Shown: positions 1 to 7,753, counted from the stretch's first letter. The stretch is DNA of 57,964 bases from Paenibacillus popilliae ATCC 14706 (GCF_000315235.1 NZ_BALG01000016.1:1-57964); one strand, 5' to 3'. The notes: generated by a model from the letters alone, not told the origin. A program made the numbers and translations.

Positions 1-17
1 GAACTGTTCCTTACTGT

Positions 18-93
18 TCCCTGATAGCTCAGTTGGTAGAGCACTCGGCTGTTAACCGAGTTGTCACAGGTTCGAGTCCTGTTCGGGGAGCCA
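18..93 (+). tRNA. tRNA-Asn (GTT)
   Basis: A full cloverleaf is visible. The acceptor TCCCTGA pairs with TCGGGGA, the anticodon arm CTCGG/CCGAG encloses loop CTGTTAA (anticodon GTT), the T-arm is GGTTCGAGTCC, the discriminator is G, and CCA is encoded. It is the first gene of an eight-tRNA run that probably begins left of the window. Confidence 0.97.
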
Positions 94-96
94 TAC

Positions 97-188
97 GGAG
101 AGGTGTCCGAGCTGGCCGAAGGAGCACGATTGGAAATCGTGTAGGCGTCACAAGCGTCTCGAGGGTTCAAATCCCTCTCTCTCCGCCA
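97..188 (+). tRNA. tRNA-Ser (GGA)
   Basis: A class II tRNA with a long variable arm. The anticodon loop TTGGAAA sits between CACGA and TCGTG (anticodon GGA), the variable arm includes GCGTCACAAGCGTC, and the acceptor GGAGAGG pairs with the CTCTCC side. CCA is encoded. It follows tRNA-Asn by three bases. Confidence 0.96.
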
Positions 189-192
189 GCGT

Positions 193-267
193 GGCCCGTT
201 GGTCAAGCGGTTAAGACACCGCCCTTTCACGGCGGTAACACGGGTTCGAATCCCGTACGGGTCACCA
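193..267 (+). tRNA. tRNA-Glu (TTC), copy 1
   Basis: The acceptor GGCCCGT pairs with ACGGGTC, and the anticodon stem CCGCC/GGCGG encloses CTTTCAC (anticodon TTC). CCA is encoded. An identical 75-base gene occurs again at 587-661. Confidence 0.96.
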
Positions 268-278
268 TACATTCATAT

Positions 279-354
279 GGACACTTAGCTCAGTTGGGAG
301 AGCACCATCTTGACAGGGTGGGGGTCAGCGGTTCGAACCCGTTAGTGTCCACCA
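279..354 (+). tRNA. tRNA-Val (GAC)
   Basis: The acceptor GGACACT pairs with AGTGTCC, and the anticodon stem CCATC/GGTGG encloses TTGACAG (anticodon GAC). The discriminator is A and CCA is encoded. Confidence 0.95.
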
Positions 355-360
355 TATTGT

Positions 361-434
<74 letters not shown>

Positions 435-492
435 TATTAGTTTCATCGAGAGCTGTTATTTCGCATCGATGCAGAAAAAGAATAACAACTAT

Positions 493-569
493 GGAGCTGT
501 GGTGTAGAGGCCTAACATGCCTGCCTGTCACGCAGGAGAACGCGGGTTCGAATCCCGTCAGCTCCGCCA
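493..569 (+). tRNA. tRNA-Asp (GTC)
   Basis: The acceptor GGAGCTG pairs with CAGCTCC, and the anticodon stem CCTGC/GCAGG encloses CTGTCAC (anticodon GTC). The discriminator is G and CCA is encoded. Its GCCA end fits the TGGC bulge of the T-box upstream of hisS at 44.6-44.9 kb. Confidence 0.96.
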
Positions 570-586
570 CGATTATGTAATGCTGG

Positions 587-661
587 GGCCCGTTGGTCAA
601 GCGGTTAAGACACCGCCCTTTCACGGCGGTAACACGGGTTCGAATCCCGTACGGGTCACCA
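587..661 (+). tRNA. tRNA-Glu (TTC), copy 2
   Basis: Identical over its whole length to the tRNA-Glu at 193-267, with anticodon TTC and CCA encoded. Two identical genes in one cluster suggest a local duplication or gene conversion. Confidence 0.96.
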
Positions 662-664
662 TGC

Positions 665-740
665 GAGCCATTAGCTCAGTTGGTAGAGCACCTGACTTTT
701 AATCAGGGTGTCGAAGGTTCGAGTCCTTCATGGCTCACCA
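665..740 (+). tRNA. tRNA-Lys (TTT)
   Basis: The acceptor GAGCCAT pairs with ATGGCTC, and the anticodon stem CCTGA/TCAGG encloses CTTTTAA (anticodon TTT). CCA is encoded. It is the last tRNA of the first cluster, directly before a strong terminator. Confidence 0.96.
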
Positions 741-750
741 GTATGTATTC

Positions 751-790
751 AAAAAGCTTGCGCAGATGCGCAAGCTTTTTTTTCTTTTTC
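751..790 (+). terminator. terminator of the first tRNA cluster
   Basis: An intrinsic terminator. The stem AAGCTTGCGC / GCGCAAGCTT has a four-base AGAT loop and is followed by an uninterrupted run of T, ten bases after tRNA-Lys. Confidence 0.93.
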
Positions 791-853
791 TCCGGTTAAG
801 GAGTAACCTTGAACCATTCCGCGAATACATTATAGCAATACGCAGGGGAAAGA

Positions 854-1879
854 ATGGAGGATGACGGTTTGGCAAGGCGAATAAGTACAGCACGGCTTAG
901 ACCGTTTGTTCGGCGATACGGACTGCACTTGCGTCACATTCAGCCCTGCCATTCGCTGTATCGACGCAATGCGGCATTTCGGGCGCTTACGGATAAAGGC
1001 GTATATGTCATCAAGCCATTTTACCGGAGAAGAATCAGGACGACGTTGACAACGAAGCAGCAAATTGTTCGCATTACGGCTTATATTCATAAGCTACAGG
1101 CAAAGAATTATCCCCACCTGCCCCATTGGCTTGTCAACACATCCGGCCGTTATTGGGTATATCAATCTGGCCGGCCCTACTATATGATAGAATGGGTAGA
1201 AGGCGGCAATCTCCAGCATGAAGAACACTATGAGCAACTCGGTCGGGCCCTGGGCACGCTTCATACGATATGCCAAGAAGATCTTCCTCCCATGTCTCCA
1301 TACACTTCCCGTCAGATTGCATTTTTTCAAGATCAGGACCGAATATTCCGCCGCCGATTATCGATGATGCGTAAGCGGAAGGGCACTACGGCGTGGTTCA
1401 GGGAGCATGGCGATCAGTGCATTCGCTTGGCTGAGGAGGCGTGGATGTCTATCCAGAGGCCGGAGACACAGCAGGTGCTCCAGGATGAAATCCGCTTCCC
1501 AGCACTAATCCACGGGGATGTCACTTGCCCGAACGTCATTATGCACTCGAACGGCTTGTATTTGATTGACTGGGATCAGGTCAGAATGGACTCGACCTAC
1601 TACGAAATCGCAAAGACGCTTCTGAACACCACCAATTTCAATCCGCTGTTGATGGGAGCGCTATTACAGGGGTATGAGCTGGTGCATCCGCTGGCGGAAG
1701 CGGAACGGATATTAATCGGCTCGTTGTTCCGTTTGCCGGTGGAAGCATGGGCGGCCGCCCGAAGCGCGGTAACCGGCCAAGGTTCGCGTCTATCCCGGCT
1801 GCTGCAGAATACATGGGCGGAACGCCTTGCCGCCATTCAATGGTTGGACGAATGGGGAGGCCAATCCGGCCGGTCGTAG
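854..1879 (+). CDS. CotS-family spore-coat kinase-like protein
   Basis: A 341-residue protein of the aminoglycoside phosphotransferase/choline kinase fold, CotS-like branch. The catalytic loop HGD (220-222) with N227 and the metal-binding LIDWD (D239) are both present, so the kinase core looks intact. An N-terminal block ending in YVIKPF precedes a lobe with YMIEWVEGG. CotS, CotI, YutH and YsxE relatives in Bacillus are coat or spore-associated proteins, some acting as coat kinases; the substrate here cannot be read from sequence. AGGGG ends five bases before the ATG. It stands alone between two tRNA clusters with a terminator before it. Confidence 0.82.
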   Translation: MEDDGLARRISTARLRPFVRRYGLHLRHIQPCHSLYRRNAAFRALTDKGVYVIKPFYRRRIRTTLTTKQQIVRITAYIHKLQAKNYPHLPHWLVNTSGRYWVYQSGRPYYMIEWVEGGNLQHEEHYEQLGRALGTLHTICQEDLPPMSPYTSRQIAFFQDQDRIFRRRLSMMRKRKGTTAWFREHGDQCIRLAEEAWMSIQRPETQQVLQDEIRFPALIHGDVTCPNVIMHSNGLYLIDWDQVRMDSTYYEIAKTLLNTTNFNPLLMGALLQGYELVHPLAEAERILIGSLFRLPVEAWAAARSAVTGQGSRLSRLLQNTWAERLAAIQWLDEWGGQSGRS

Positions 1880-2399
1880 CTTGATTGCAAGTACAGGCTG
1901 GCCCGATCATCGTTATGAATAGCGATCAAGCTTTTGGTAGCCTTTGCCCACCCGGTATGATGACGGCCTGGTTCCGTATACGTACTTGCGGTTTGCTTGT
2001 CCGAATCTGAATACCGGATGAGGCAGTCCGAGCGGCTGTTATCCGCTTGAAGACGTTAGTGAACCGATACTCGTCCTACGGATCCGGGACGCAACTCATT
2101 TGTCCGACGCTTCTGCAGGACGACAACATCGTCGCCAAGGAATCTACCGCTTCGGCCTGCGGAAAGAGCGCATGGGGATCGTCTTCAAAGTGATGGACGG
2201 CTCCGAGGATCAATGGCCACTCATCGTGGACCGCATATTGAAGTAGGGAGAACTAAGAAAAAAACATCGTTTTCCCTCAAAAAAGAATTGATTTTCGATA
2301 TCCGGTCTGCTATATTATTTATAATTGTTCTTCTTGAAGCCTGCTCTGACGGCAAGCGCAAGCGATGGAAGGACGATGGACAGGCTGGTCAGCCGATGC
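1880..2399 (+). other. non-coding stretch with an unrecognised coding remnant
   Basis: No convincing gene. From about 2040 to the TAG at 2244-2246 one frame stays open and ends in a protein-like stretch (QGIYRFGLRKERMGIVFKV, then DGSEDQWPLIVDRILK). It has no start codon with a ribosome-binding site and I cannot assign a family. It may be the tail of a gene whose front was deleted. The remaining bases up to the tRNA-Gly region show nothing I can support. Confidence 0.25.
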
Positions 2400-2427
2400 G
2401 CGGACATAGCTCAGCGGACATAGCTCA
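2400..2427 (+). repeat. 14-base tandem duplication at the 5' end of tRNA-Gly
   Basis: GCGGACATAGCTCA occurs twice head to tail. The second copy is the true 5' end of tRNA-Gly (acceptor strand plus the start of the D-arm). The first copy would sit in the 5' leader of the precursor and could compete for pairing with the 3' acceptor strand. Confidence 0.9.
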
Positions 2428-2488
2428 GTGGTAGAGTATCGCCTTGCCAAGGCGAGGGTCGTGGGTTCGAATCCCGTTGTCCGCTCCA
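2414..2488 (+). tRNA. tRNA-Gly (GCC)
   Basis: The acceptor GCGGACA pairs with TGTCCGC, and the anticodon stem TCGCC/GGCGA encloses TTGCCAA (anticodon GCC). The discriminator is T and CCA is encoded. Its first 14 bases are duplicated immediately upstream. Confidence 0.95.
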
Positions 2489-2494
2489 GATGAT

Positions 2495-2571
2495 GCGCCC
2501 TTAGCTCAGCCGGATAGAGCGTTTGACTACGAATCAAAAGGTCGGGAGTTCGAATCTCTCAGGGCGCGCCA
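2495..2571 (+). tRNA. tRNA-Arg (ACG)
   Basis: The acceptor GCGCCCT pairs with AGGGCGC, and the anticodon stem TTTGA/TCAAA encloses CTACGAA (anticodon ACG, expected to be edited to ICG). CCA is encoded. Confidence 0.96.
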
Positions 2572-2585
2572 GATTAACTTCATAT

Positions 2586-2664
2586 GCCGGTGTGGCGGAA
2601 TGGCAGACGCGCGCGACTCAAAATCGTGAGGGAAACCGTGGAGGTTCGAGTCCTCTCACCGGCA
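2586..2664 (+). tRNA. tRNA-Leu (CAA), CCA not encoded
   Basis: A class II tRNA with a short variable arm (GTGAGGGAAACCGTG). The anticodon loop CTCAAAA lies between CGCGA and TCGTG, giving CAA. The acceptor GCCGGTG pairs with CACCGGC. The discriminator A is followed by GTA, so CCA is not encoded. Confidence 0.93.
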
Positions 2665-2671
2665 GTACCTG

Positions 2672-2723
2672 AAAAAACAGGGTTGTAAAATTGCTTTCGA
2701 GTAGTTTTATGACCCTGTTTTTT
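2672..2723 (+). terminator. terminator of the second tRNA cluster
   Basis: AAAAAACAGGGT and ACCCTGTTTTTT are complementary 12-base arms around a loop with further internal pairing (TAAAA/TTTTA). A T run ends the hairpin, eight bases after tRNA-Leu. Confidence 0.85.
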
Positions 2724-2730
2724 ACCCAGT

Positions 2731-2760
2731 CGAGAACACTCGTGACTTCAGTCGTGAGAT
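2731..2760 (+). mobile_element. IS200/IS605-like right-end (omega-RNA scaffold) remnant
   Basis: CTCGTGACT-TC-AGTCGTGAG (2739-2758) folds into a nine-pair hairpin using two G-U pairs, so it folds well only as RNA of this strand. The string GACTTCAGTCGTGAG resembles the 3' ends of IS200/IS605/IS607 elements, where the TnpB guide-RNA scaffold ends. No tnpB lies upstream, since tRNA-Leu is 70 bases away. The assignment rests on recalled motif similarity. The next 160 bases (2761-2921) hold nothing I can identify. Confidence 0.4.
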
Positions 2761-2921
2761 GAATCGGCCTCGGACAAAGGAGGGCTTATTGCCATCTTAA
2801 TTGTCCGACATATGATTCAATGATAATGAACGAGTATACCGCGTCAAACCTGGCACACCTTCAACAGACCCCGGGAATCATGAGAAGATGAGAGCAATTC
2901 CAAATCACAGAAGGTTGCCTC

Positions 2922-3074
2922 GTGACGAAACAAGAACAACGCCGACAAGAATGGATCGCGCGCGTCGCAGCTTATGAAGCAAGCGGCCAGACGATGAATA
3001 CCATTCGAATTCAAATCCTTTACCCGGATGACATAGCTAATAGCGTAAACGACTCGATACAGGCATTATCGTAG
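2922..3074 (+). pseudogene. IS66-family tnpA (accessory protein) fragment
   Basis: The frame opens with GTG and encodes VTKQEQRRQEWIARVAAYEA, the typical start of the small IS66 TnpA protein (about 100-130 residues in full elements). Similarity ends near 3000, after SGQTM; the remaining codons to the TAG read into unrelated IS3 sequence. No tnpB or tnpC of IS66 is present. The break coincides with the edge of the leftward IS3 fragment, suggesting the IS3 insertion or a later deletion removed the rest. Confidence 0.7.
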
Positions 3075-3554
3075 CCATTGCCCTTACGGATTATGCTGCC
3101 CGTCATGCCGTATTGTCACAGCTTCGTTTGATCGTCCGAACGCATACGGGCTGCCGCGATCAGAATGGTGTAGAACCGCTTTACCGGGCTATTGGCGTCC
3201 GTATGCTTGCTTTAGGCGCCTGTAGCATCGGTTCCTTGGAGGCTATGTTTAGCATTCGTGGTGGCTTTATACTTTTTTGACCGTCCTGGACCGCCATTGA
3301 TGTTTCCTCATGATCCGCGTTACCGTTCGCTCGGAGATCGTCACTCCTTGTTGAGGAGCTTGCGGGTGATCTTCGGACTTAAACACTTGCGCCGCAATGA
3401 TCTCCGGCTCACCGCCATACTTCTTCATCCAGCCGTATAGCGTATTGTCCTTGATCTTCAGTTCGCGGGCGACTTCCGCCACCGCCTTTCCGCTTTCCTT
3501 GACGTACTGAACTGTCTTTCTTTTGTACGTCTCATCATACAGGGGCTTTTTCAT
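3047..3554 (-). pseudogene. IS3-family transposase remnant (orfA fused to scraps of orfB)
   Basis: The leftward frame begins with the OrfA helix-turn-helix (MKKPLYDETYKRKTVQYVKE ... DNTLYGWMKKYGG). After an internal deletion it joins an OrfB-like segment (ERTVTRIMRKHQWRSRTVKK). A run of six A instead of five then shifts the frame. Later fragments appear in other frames: VLHHSDRGS from the DDE catalytic domain near 3150-3180 and GMTGSIIRKGNGYDNACIES near 3050-3110. Several frameshifts and a stop make it non-functional. Ends and target duplication are not recognisable. Confidence 0.8.
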
Positions 3555-3735
3555 TTCGACACAGTCCTCCGATTTCGCTTGATTTCATCAGTGTAATCTG
3601 TGTCTACTATTGTGCAAAAGCAAGCAGGTTTACATGATTAGCTTGTTTGGTTATGCAAGAGCGTCCCTTCGATCATTGTTGGAGCAGTGGAAAACAAGTA
3701 TAATAAAGGTAGGTCATTTGAAAGGAGCTGCACAA

Positions 3736-4668
3736 ATGGACTCCGATCTGCATTCAGAAACGGTACACCATCGTCACGACACTTCGTATCGTTTCCTGTT
3801 CTCCAGTAAAAAATTGTTTGTAGAACTGCTTCGCTCCTTTATCGACAAGGGTTGGGTGCAAGCATTGGATGAAGAGCAGATACAGGAGATTCCTCACTCC
3901 TTTGTACTACAGGACTTCAAACGCAAAGAGGCTGACTTGGTCTATCGGGTCAACTTGAACGGTCAGGATGTTGTGTTTTATTTGCTGCTGGAGATGCAGT
4001 CCAGCGTTGATTTCCGAATGCCATATCGCCTGCTGCTTTATCAGGTCGAGATCTGGCGGTATTTGCTGCAAAACGAGCAAGATGCGTCATCTAACCGGAA
4101 GTCATTTCAACTGCCGCCTATTATCCCAATTGTATTGTATAATGGAAAGCAGAAGTGGACGGCCAGCCGCCAGTTGCGTGAGTTGCTTGCCAACGAGGAC
4201 ATGTTTGGTTCGGAACTGTTGAATTTTGAATATTTACTAATCGATGTAGCACGATATACAGAAGAAGAATTACTGTCATTATCCAATACCATTGGTTCTG
4301 TCTTTTTGCTTGATCAAACTGAGGATCAGGAGGAACTGCTGAAGCGTCTTGGAAAGCTGGTGCATACCATTCAGCAAATGCCGGAGGACAGTCAACAGAA
4401 ATTTGTTGCTTGGATGGCGAATATTCTGTTGCAGAAGCTACCGGAGAATGAGCCTAGCTTGCAGCAATTTATTCAAAATGTGAAAGGAGATGCAGCGTTC
4501 ATGGGACTGGAAAAAATCTTGGACGATATTGAACGCAAGGGTGAGGTAAAAGGTAAAGAAGCAGTAGCCAGACAACTAATTGTAATGGGAATGGATAGTA
4601 CTTCGATCGCCCAAGCGACGGGATTTTCCCCCAAGAAAATTGAAGAACTGCGTGAGCAAGTGTATTAA
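3736..4668 (+). CDS. Rpn-family recombination-promoting nuclease / PD-(D/E)XK transposase-like protein
   Basis: A 310-residue protein with the Rpn layout: an N-terminal segment HRHDTSYRFLFSSKKLF, then a PD-(D/E)XK core with D67 (EADLVYRV) and E86-M-Q88 (LLLEMQSS), and a C-terminal KGEVKGKEAVARQLI tail followed by a helix-turn-helix-like end. Rpn proteins are DNA endonucleases tied to RecA-independent recombination, and relatives have been linked to phage defence. The ATG is chosen because AAAGGAG lies eight bases upstream; an upstream in-frame start lacks this. It appears intact although surrounded by decayed mobile DNA, and a piece of its 3' end is repeated downstream. Confidence 0.82.
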   Translation: MDSDLHSETVHHRHDTSYRFLFSSKKLFVELLRSFIDKGWVQALDEEQIQEIPHSFVLQDFKRKEADLVYRVNLNGQDVVFYLLLEMQSSVDFRMPYRLLLYQVEIWRYLLQNEQDASSNRKSFQLPPIIPIVLYNGKQKWTASRQLRELLANEDMFGSELLNFEYLLIDVARYTEEELLSLSNTIGSVFLLDQTEDQEELLKRLGKLVHTIQQMPEDSQQKFVAWMANILLQKLPENEPSLQQFIQNVKGDAAFMGLEKILDDIERKGEVKGKEAVARQLIVMGMDSTSIAQATGFSPKKIEELREQVY

Positions 4669-4691
4669 GAGGTACGCAATCTCCATATCCG

Positions 4692-4746
4692 AACGTAAGA
4701 GGAGACGCGGCGTTCATGGGACTGGAAAAAATCTTGGACGATATTG
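4692..4746 (+). repeat. duplicated 3' fragment of an rpn gene
   Basis: AACGTAAGAGGAGACGCGGCG and the following 34 bases, ending GGACGATATT, nearly match codons inside the upstream rpn gene (4477-4533). The variants (GACGCGGCG against GATGCAGCG) show it came from a slightly different paralogue rather than a simple slippage copy. It probably marks recombination between two rpn copies. Confidence 0.8.
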
Positions 4747-4756
4747 TATTTTAGGA

Positions 4757-4819
4757 TAAAAAAGCTCCCCTCACAGTAGCAGGTTATATGATGTAACCTT
4801 CCTACGCTATGGGGAGCAT
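4757..4819 (-). terminator. terminator for the leftward sulfur operon
   Basis: Read leftward, GCTCCCC (4811-4817, reverse strand) pairs with GGGGAGC (4764-4770) around an internally paired arm, and is followed by TTTTTTATCC. It lies about 120 bases beyond the stop of the CoA-disulfide reductase-like gene. The internal arm is imperfect. Confidence 0.6.
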
Positions 4820-4936
4820 AGCACGCTTCTAAGTTACGACGTTATTTTCTTATGAACAATGCCATCTACATCTCCCGTACCAGAAGAATAAAGCAGGATG
4901 GTTGCGCAGATCCGGAGTCTGCCTTATCCCCCTGGA

Positions 4937-7432
4937 TTAAATAAACAGATTATGGGCAGATTGATCCGTTTGTCCTAGATAGTAACCGACACCGCCGATA
5001 CCGACTCCATCGATCAGCTCTTCGCGGCTGATGCCCATCAAGTCCATCGACATTTGACAGGCGACGATTTCGACGCCCTGATCAATCGCCGTACGTATCA
5101 GTTCCTCCAGTGAAGAGACGTTGTTAGTTCTCATAAGGGAACGAATCATTTGGGGGCCTAGGCCTAACATATTCATTTTGGACAAAGCCAGTTTCCGGCT
5201 GCCCCGCGGCAATATCGCACCGAACATCCTGCCGACCAGGTTCTTGTTGATAGGAACCTTCTGATGTTTGCGAATAATAGTAAGGCCCCAGAAGGTAAAG
5301 AACATAGTCACCTTCTTCCCGCTGGCAGCCGCGCCGTTGGCGATGATGAAAGAAGCGATCGCCTTGTCGAGTTCCCCGCTGAACACGACCATCGTGCTGG
5401 CGTCGCGGCCGCTTCCGACCGCATGCGGCGTTTCAGCTGTCGGCTCGGTCTCTGAAACGCCTTTGCGAAGATACGCTTCTATCATCCCGTCGGGAAGCTT
5501 CGTCAGCCGCTCCAGCCGGTTGCGGGACATCTGCGCCCACGCTTTTATATCTTCATAGAAGCCAGGGTCGGAGGCGGTAACCTTTAACAATTGTCCTTCC
5601 CGCAACCGATCCATGCTCTGCTTCACCTGGATCAGCGGCCCCGGACAGCCGAGGCCGCCAGCATCAAGCGCCGCGTCGGCATTCAAGGCCGGGCCGGACT
5701 CCGGCAGCTGAGGCTTCGGCTCGGCCGTCGCCGCGCCTGCCGCGATTTCCCGCCACGCGCCGCCGGATTCCGGTTTCCAGACGTTAGGCGTATAACGGCT
5801 CATTTGATACGTCTTGTAGCCTCCCGTCATATTTTTGACACGGTAGCCTTTCTGCCTTAATATCCGCGACGCCGTGTACCCCCGTAAGCCAACCTGACAG
5901 TATACCCAGACCTCTTTGCCGGGGTCCAGTTCATGCAGACGATCGCGAAGCTCATCGACGGGAAGATTGACGGACCCTTCGATATGGCCGTTGGCGTGTT
6001 CCATCGGCGTCCGCACATCGACCAGAACGACGGATTCGGTATCCCGTTGTTCAAGGTCTTCCGGGACGAACACCTCGGTCAAGCCGTTGACGACGTTCTC
6101 TGCCGTATATCCGACCATATTGACGGGATCCTTGGCCGAGGAATAGGGAGGGGCATAGGCAAGCTCAAGCTCCGTAAGATCGGCGACCGTTCCCTTGAAC
6201 CGGATGACTGCGGCAATATCGTCGATCCGTTTATCCACGCCTTCATAGCCTACAGCCTGCGCACCCAGAACCATCCCTTCTTCATCAAAGAGAAGCTTCA
6301 GCGAGATCGGTGTCGCGCTGGGATAATAGGAAGCGTGGGAGCTGGGATGCACATACACCGCACGATAGGGGATGCCCAGGCGCCGCAATGTTTTCTCATT
6401 GTTTCCCGTGGATGCGCCGGTAAGCCCAAACACCTTGATAATGGACGTGCCTTGGGTGCCTTTATAAACGGTGCCGAGTCCACAGACATTATCCGCCGCA
6501 ATGCGCCCCTGCTTATTGGCCGGGCCCGCTAGAGGAACGGCTCCTTTTTGGCCATTCACGTAATCCACAATCTCTACGGCATCGCCGACGGCGTATACGT
6601 TGTCCAGGTTGGTTTCCATTTTCTCATTAACGACAATATGCCCCCGTGGCCCTAAGGACAGGCCGCTGCCTTGCAGAAAAGCGGTGTCAGGGGTAACGCC
6701 GATGGCCAAGAGCACCATTTCGCTGCGAAGCACGGTTCCACTCGCAAGATGTACGTGAATCCCCTCTCCGACTTCTGTAAAGCGTTGCACCCTGTCCGCA
6801 AAAACAAGCTGAATTCCTTGATCCTCCAGCTCCTTGGCCAGCACCCCTGCCATTTCCACGTCAAAAGGAGCCAAAATCTGCGGCCCGGCTTCAACCAGAG
6901 TCACTTCCAAGCCGGCTTCCTTCAGGTTCTCCGCCATTTCTACCCCGATAAAACCGCCGCCGATCACCACTGCCGAACGGGTTCCTTCATCCGTTACCTT
7001 GGCTTTGATTTTGTCCGTATCGGGAATGTTGCGCAACGTGTGGATTTTGGAGCTGTTGATCCCGGGAAGGTCGGGGCGAATCGGCTTCGCTCCCGGAGAC
7101 AAAATCAGCGCGTCATAGCTTTCCTCGTAAGCGCCGCGTTCCTTGCTCATTACGAAAACCTTGCGGTTTGCCGGGTCGATGGACACGACCTCGCTGTCAA
7201 TACGGACGTCGAGATTAAACCGTGTGCGCATCGCTTCCGGCGTTTGAACTAACAGCTTGGAGCGCTCCTGAATGGAACCGCCGATATAATAGGGAAGACC
7301 GCAGTTGGCAAATGAAAGGTAAGCATCCCGTTCAAACATAACGATATGCGCTTCTTCATCCAATCTGCGCAGACGGGCCGCCGCGGAAGCGCCTCCCGCA
7401 ACTCCGCCGACAATCAACACTTTTTTGCTCAT
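4937..7432 (-). CDS. CoA-disulfide reductase-like flavoprotein fused to rhodanese, TusA and DsrE domains
   Basis: An 831-residue four-part protein. (1) Residues 1 to about 450 are an FAD/NAD(P)H pyridine-nucleotide-disulfide oxidoreductase of the CoA-disulfide/persulfide reductase type, with GGVAGGASAAARLRR and the redox Cys44 in SFANCGLPYY. (2) About 460-555 is a rhodanese domain with active cysteine in VYCQVGLRGY. (3) About 590-665 is a TusA-like domain with GGLGCPGPL. (4) About 670-831 is a DsrE-like domain (MVVFSGELDKA ... CQMSMDLMG). The set suggests reduction and relay of persulfide sulfur in the cytoplasm. The start is the ATG three bases after the arsR stop; its GAGGAGG lies inside the end of arsR, so the genes are likely translationally coupled. 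Confidence 0.88.
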   Translation of the reverse strand: MSKKVLIVGGVAGGASAAARLRRLDEEAHIVMFERDAYLSFANCGLPYYIGGSIQERSKLLVQTPEAMRTRFNLDVRIDSEVVSIDPANRKVFVMSKERGAYEESYDALILSPGAKPIRPDLPGINSSKIHTLRNIPDTDKIKAKVTDEGTRSAVVIGGGFIGVEMAENLKEAGLEVTLVEAGPQILAPFDVEMAGVLAKELEDQGIQLVFADRVQRFTEVGEGIHVHLASGTVLRSEMVLLAIGVTPDTAFLQGSGLSLGPRGHIVVNEKMETNLDNVYAVGDAVEIVDYVNGQKGAVPLAGPANKQGRIAADNVCGLGTVYKGTQGTSIIKVFGLTGASTGNNEKTLRRLGIPYRAVYVHPSSHASYYPSATPISLKLLFDEEGMVLGAQAVGYEGVDKRIDDIAAVIRFKGTVADLTELELAYAPPYSSAKDPVNMVGYTAENVVNGLTEVFVPEDLEQRDTESVVLVDVRTPMEHANGHIEGSVNLPVDELRDRLHELDPGKEVWVYCQVGLRGYTASRILRQKGYRVKNMTGGYKTYQMSRYTPNVWKPESGGAWREIAAGAATAEPKPQLPESGPALNADAALDAGGLGCPGPLIQVKQSMDRLREGQLLKVTASDPGFYEDIKAWAQMSRNRLERLTKLPDGMIEAYLRKGVSETEPTAETPHAVGSGRDASTMVVFSGELDKAIASFIIANGAAASGKKVTMFFTFWGLTIIRKHQKVPINKNLVGRMFGAILPRGSRKLALSKMNMLGLGPQMIRSLMRTNNVSSLEELIRTAIDQGVEIVACQMSMDLMGISREELIDGVGIGGVGYYLGQTDQSAHNLFI

Positions 7433-7435
7433 CAA

Positions 7436-7720
7436 TCATTCCTCCTCTAAAAATAACCGAATCATTTGCTTTACGCGCGCATCCTTCACGGAGTAGATCA
7501 TTTCCAGGCCGTTTCGTTCAGTCTGCACAATCCCGAGCGCTTTCAGCTTCTGAAGATGCTGAGACACGGTGGACTGGGGAAGCTCCAGGCATTCCTGCAT
7601 GTAGGAGACATTGCAGCTTCCTTTGTCGATCAGGCCTTTGATGATGCATAAACGGACAGGATGGGCCAAAGCCTTCAGGAGTTCAGCCGTATGGGTGTAT
7701 ACCTTGAACTGATTGTCCAT
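7436..7720 (-). CDS. ArsR-family transcriptional regulator, probable persulfide or redox sensor
   Basis: A 94-residue winged-helix protein. The recognition region is LPQSTVSQHLQKLKALGIV, a typical ArsR/SmtB motif. It lacks the classic ELCVCDL metal site but has cysteines at 25, 36 and 44. Sulfide-sensing ArsR relatives (BigR/SqrR type) use a pair of cysteines, and the gene directly precedes a sulfurtransferase fusion, so persulfide sensing is a reasonable inference. The ATG beginning MDNQFKV is preferred: AGGTGG lies about ten bases before it, and the longer frame adds a non-conserved, cysteine-containing tail. It is first gene of the leftward operon. Confidence 0.8.
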   Translation of the reverse strand: MDNQFKVYTHTAELLKALAHPVRLCIIKGLIDKGSCNVSYMQECLELPQSTVSQHLQKLKALGIVQTERNGLEMIYSVKDARVKQMIRLFLEEE

Positions 7721-7753
7721 GGTCGCTATTCCACCTCGTTCTTTATATCTATA

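Noticed and set aside
5933-6532. 199-codon open frame on the + strand opposite the CoA-disulfide reductase-like gene
   Set aside because: It lies wholly within a well-supported leftward gene, has no ribosome-binding site and no recognisable domains; it is a shadow of GC-rich coding sequence.
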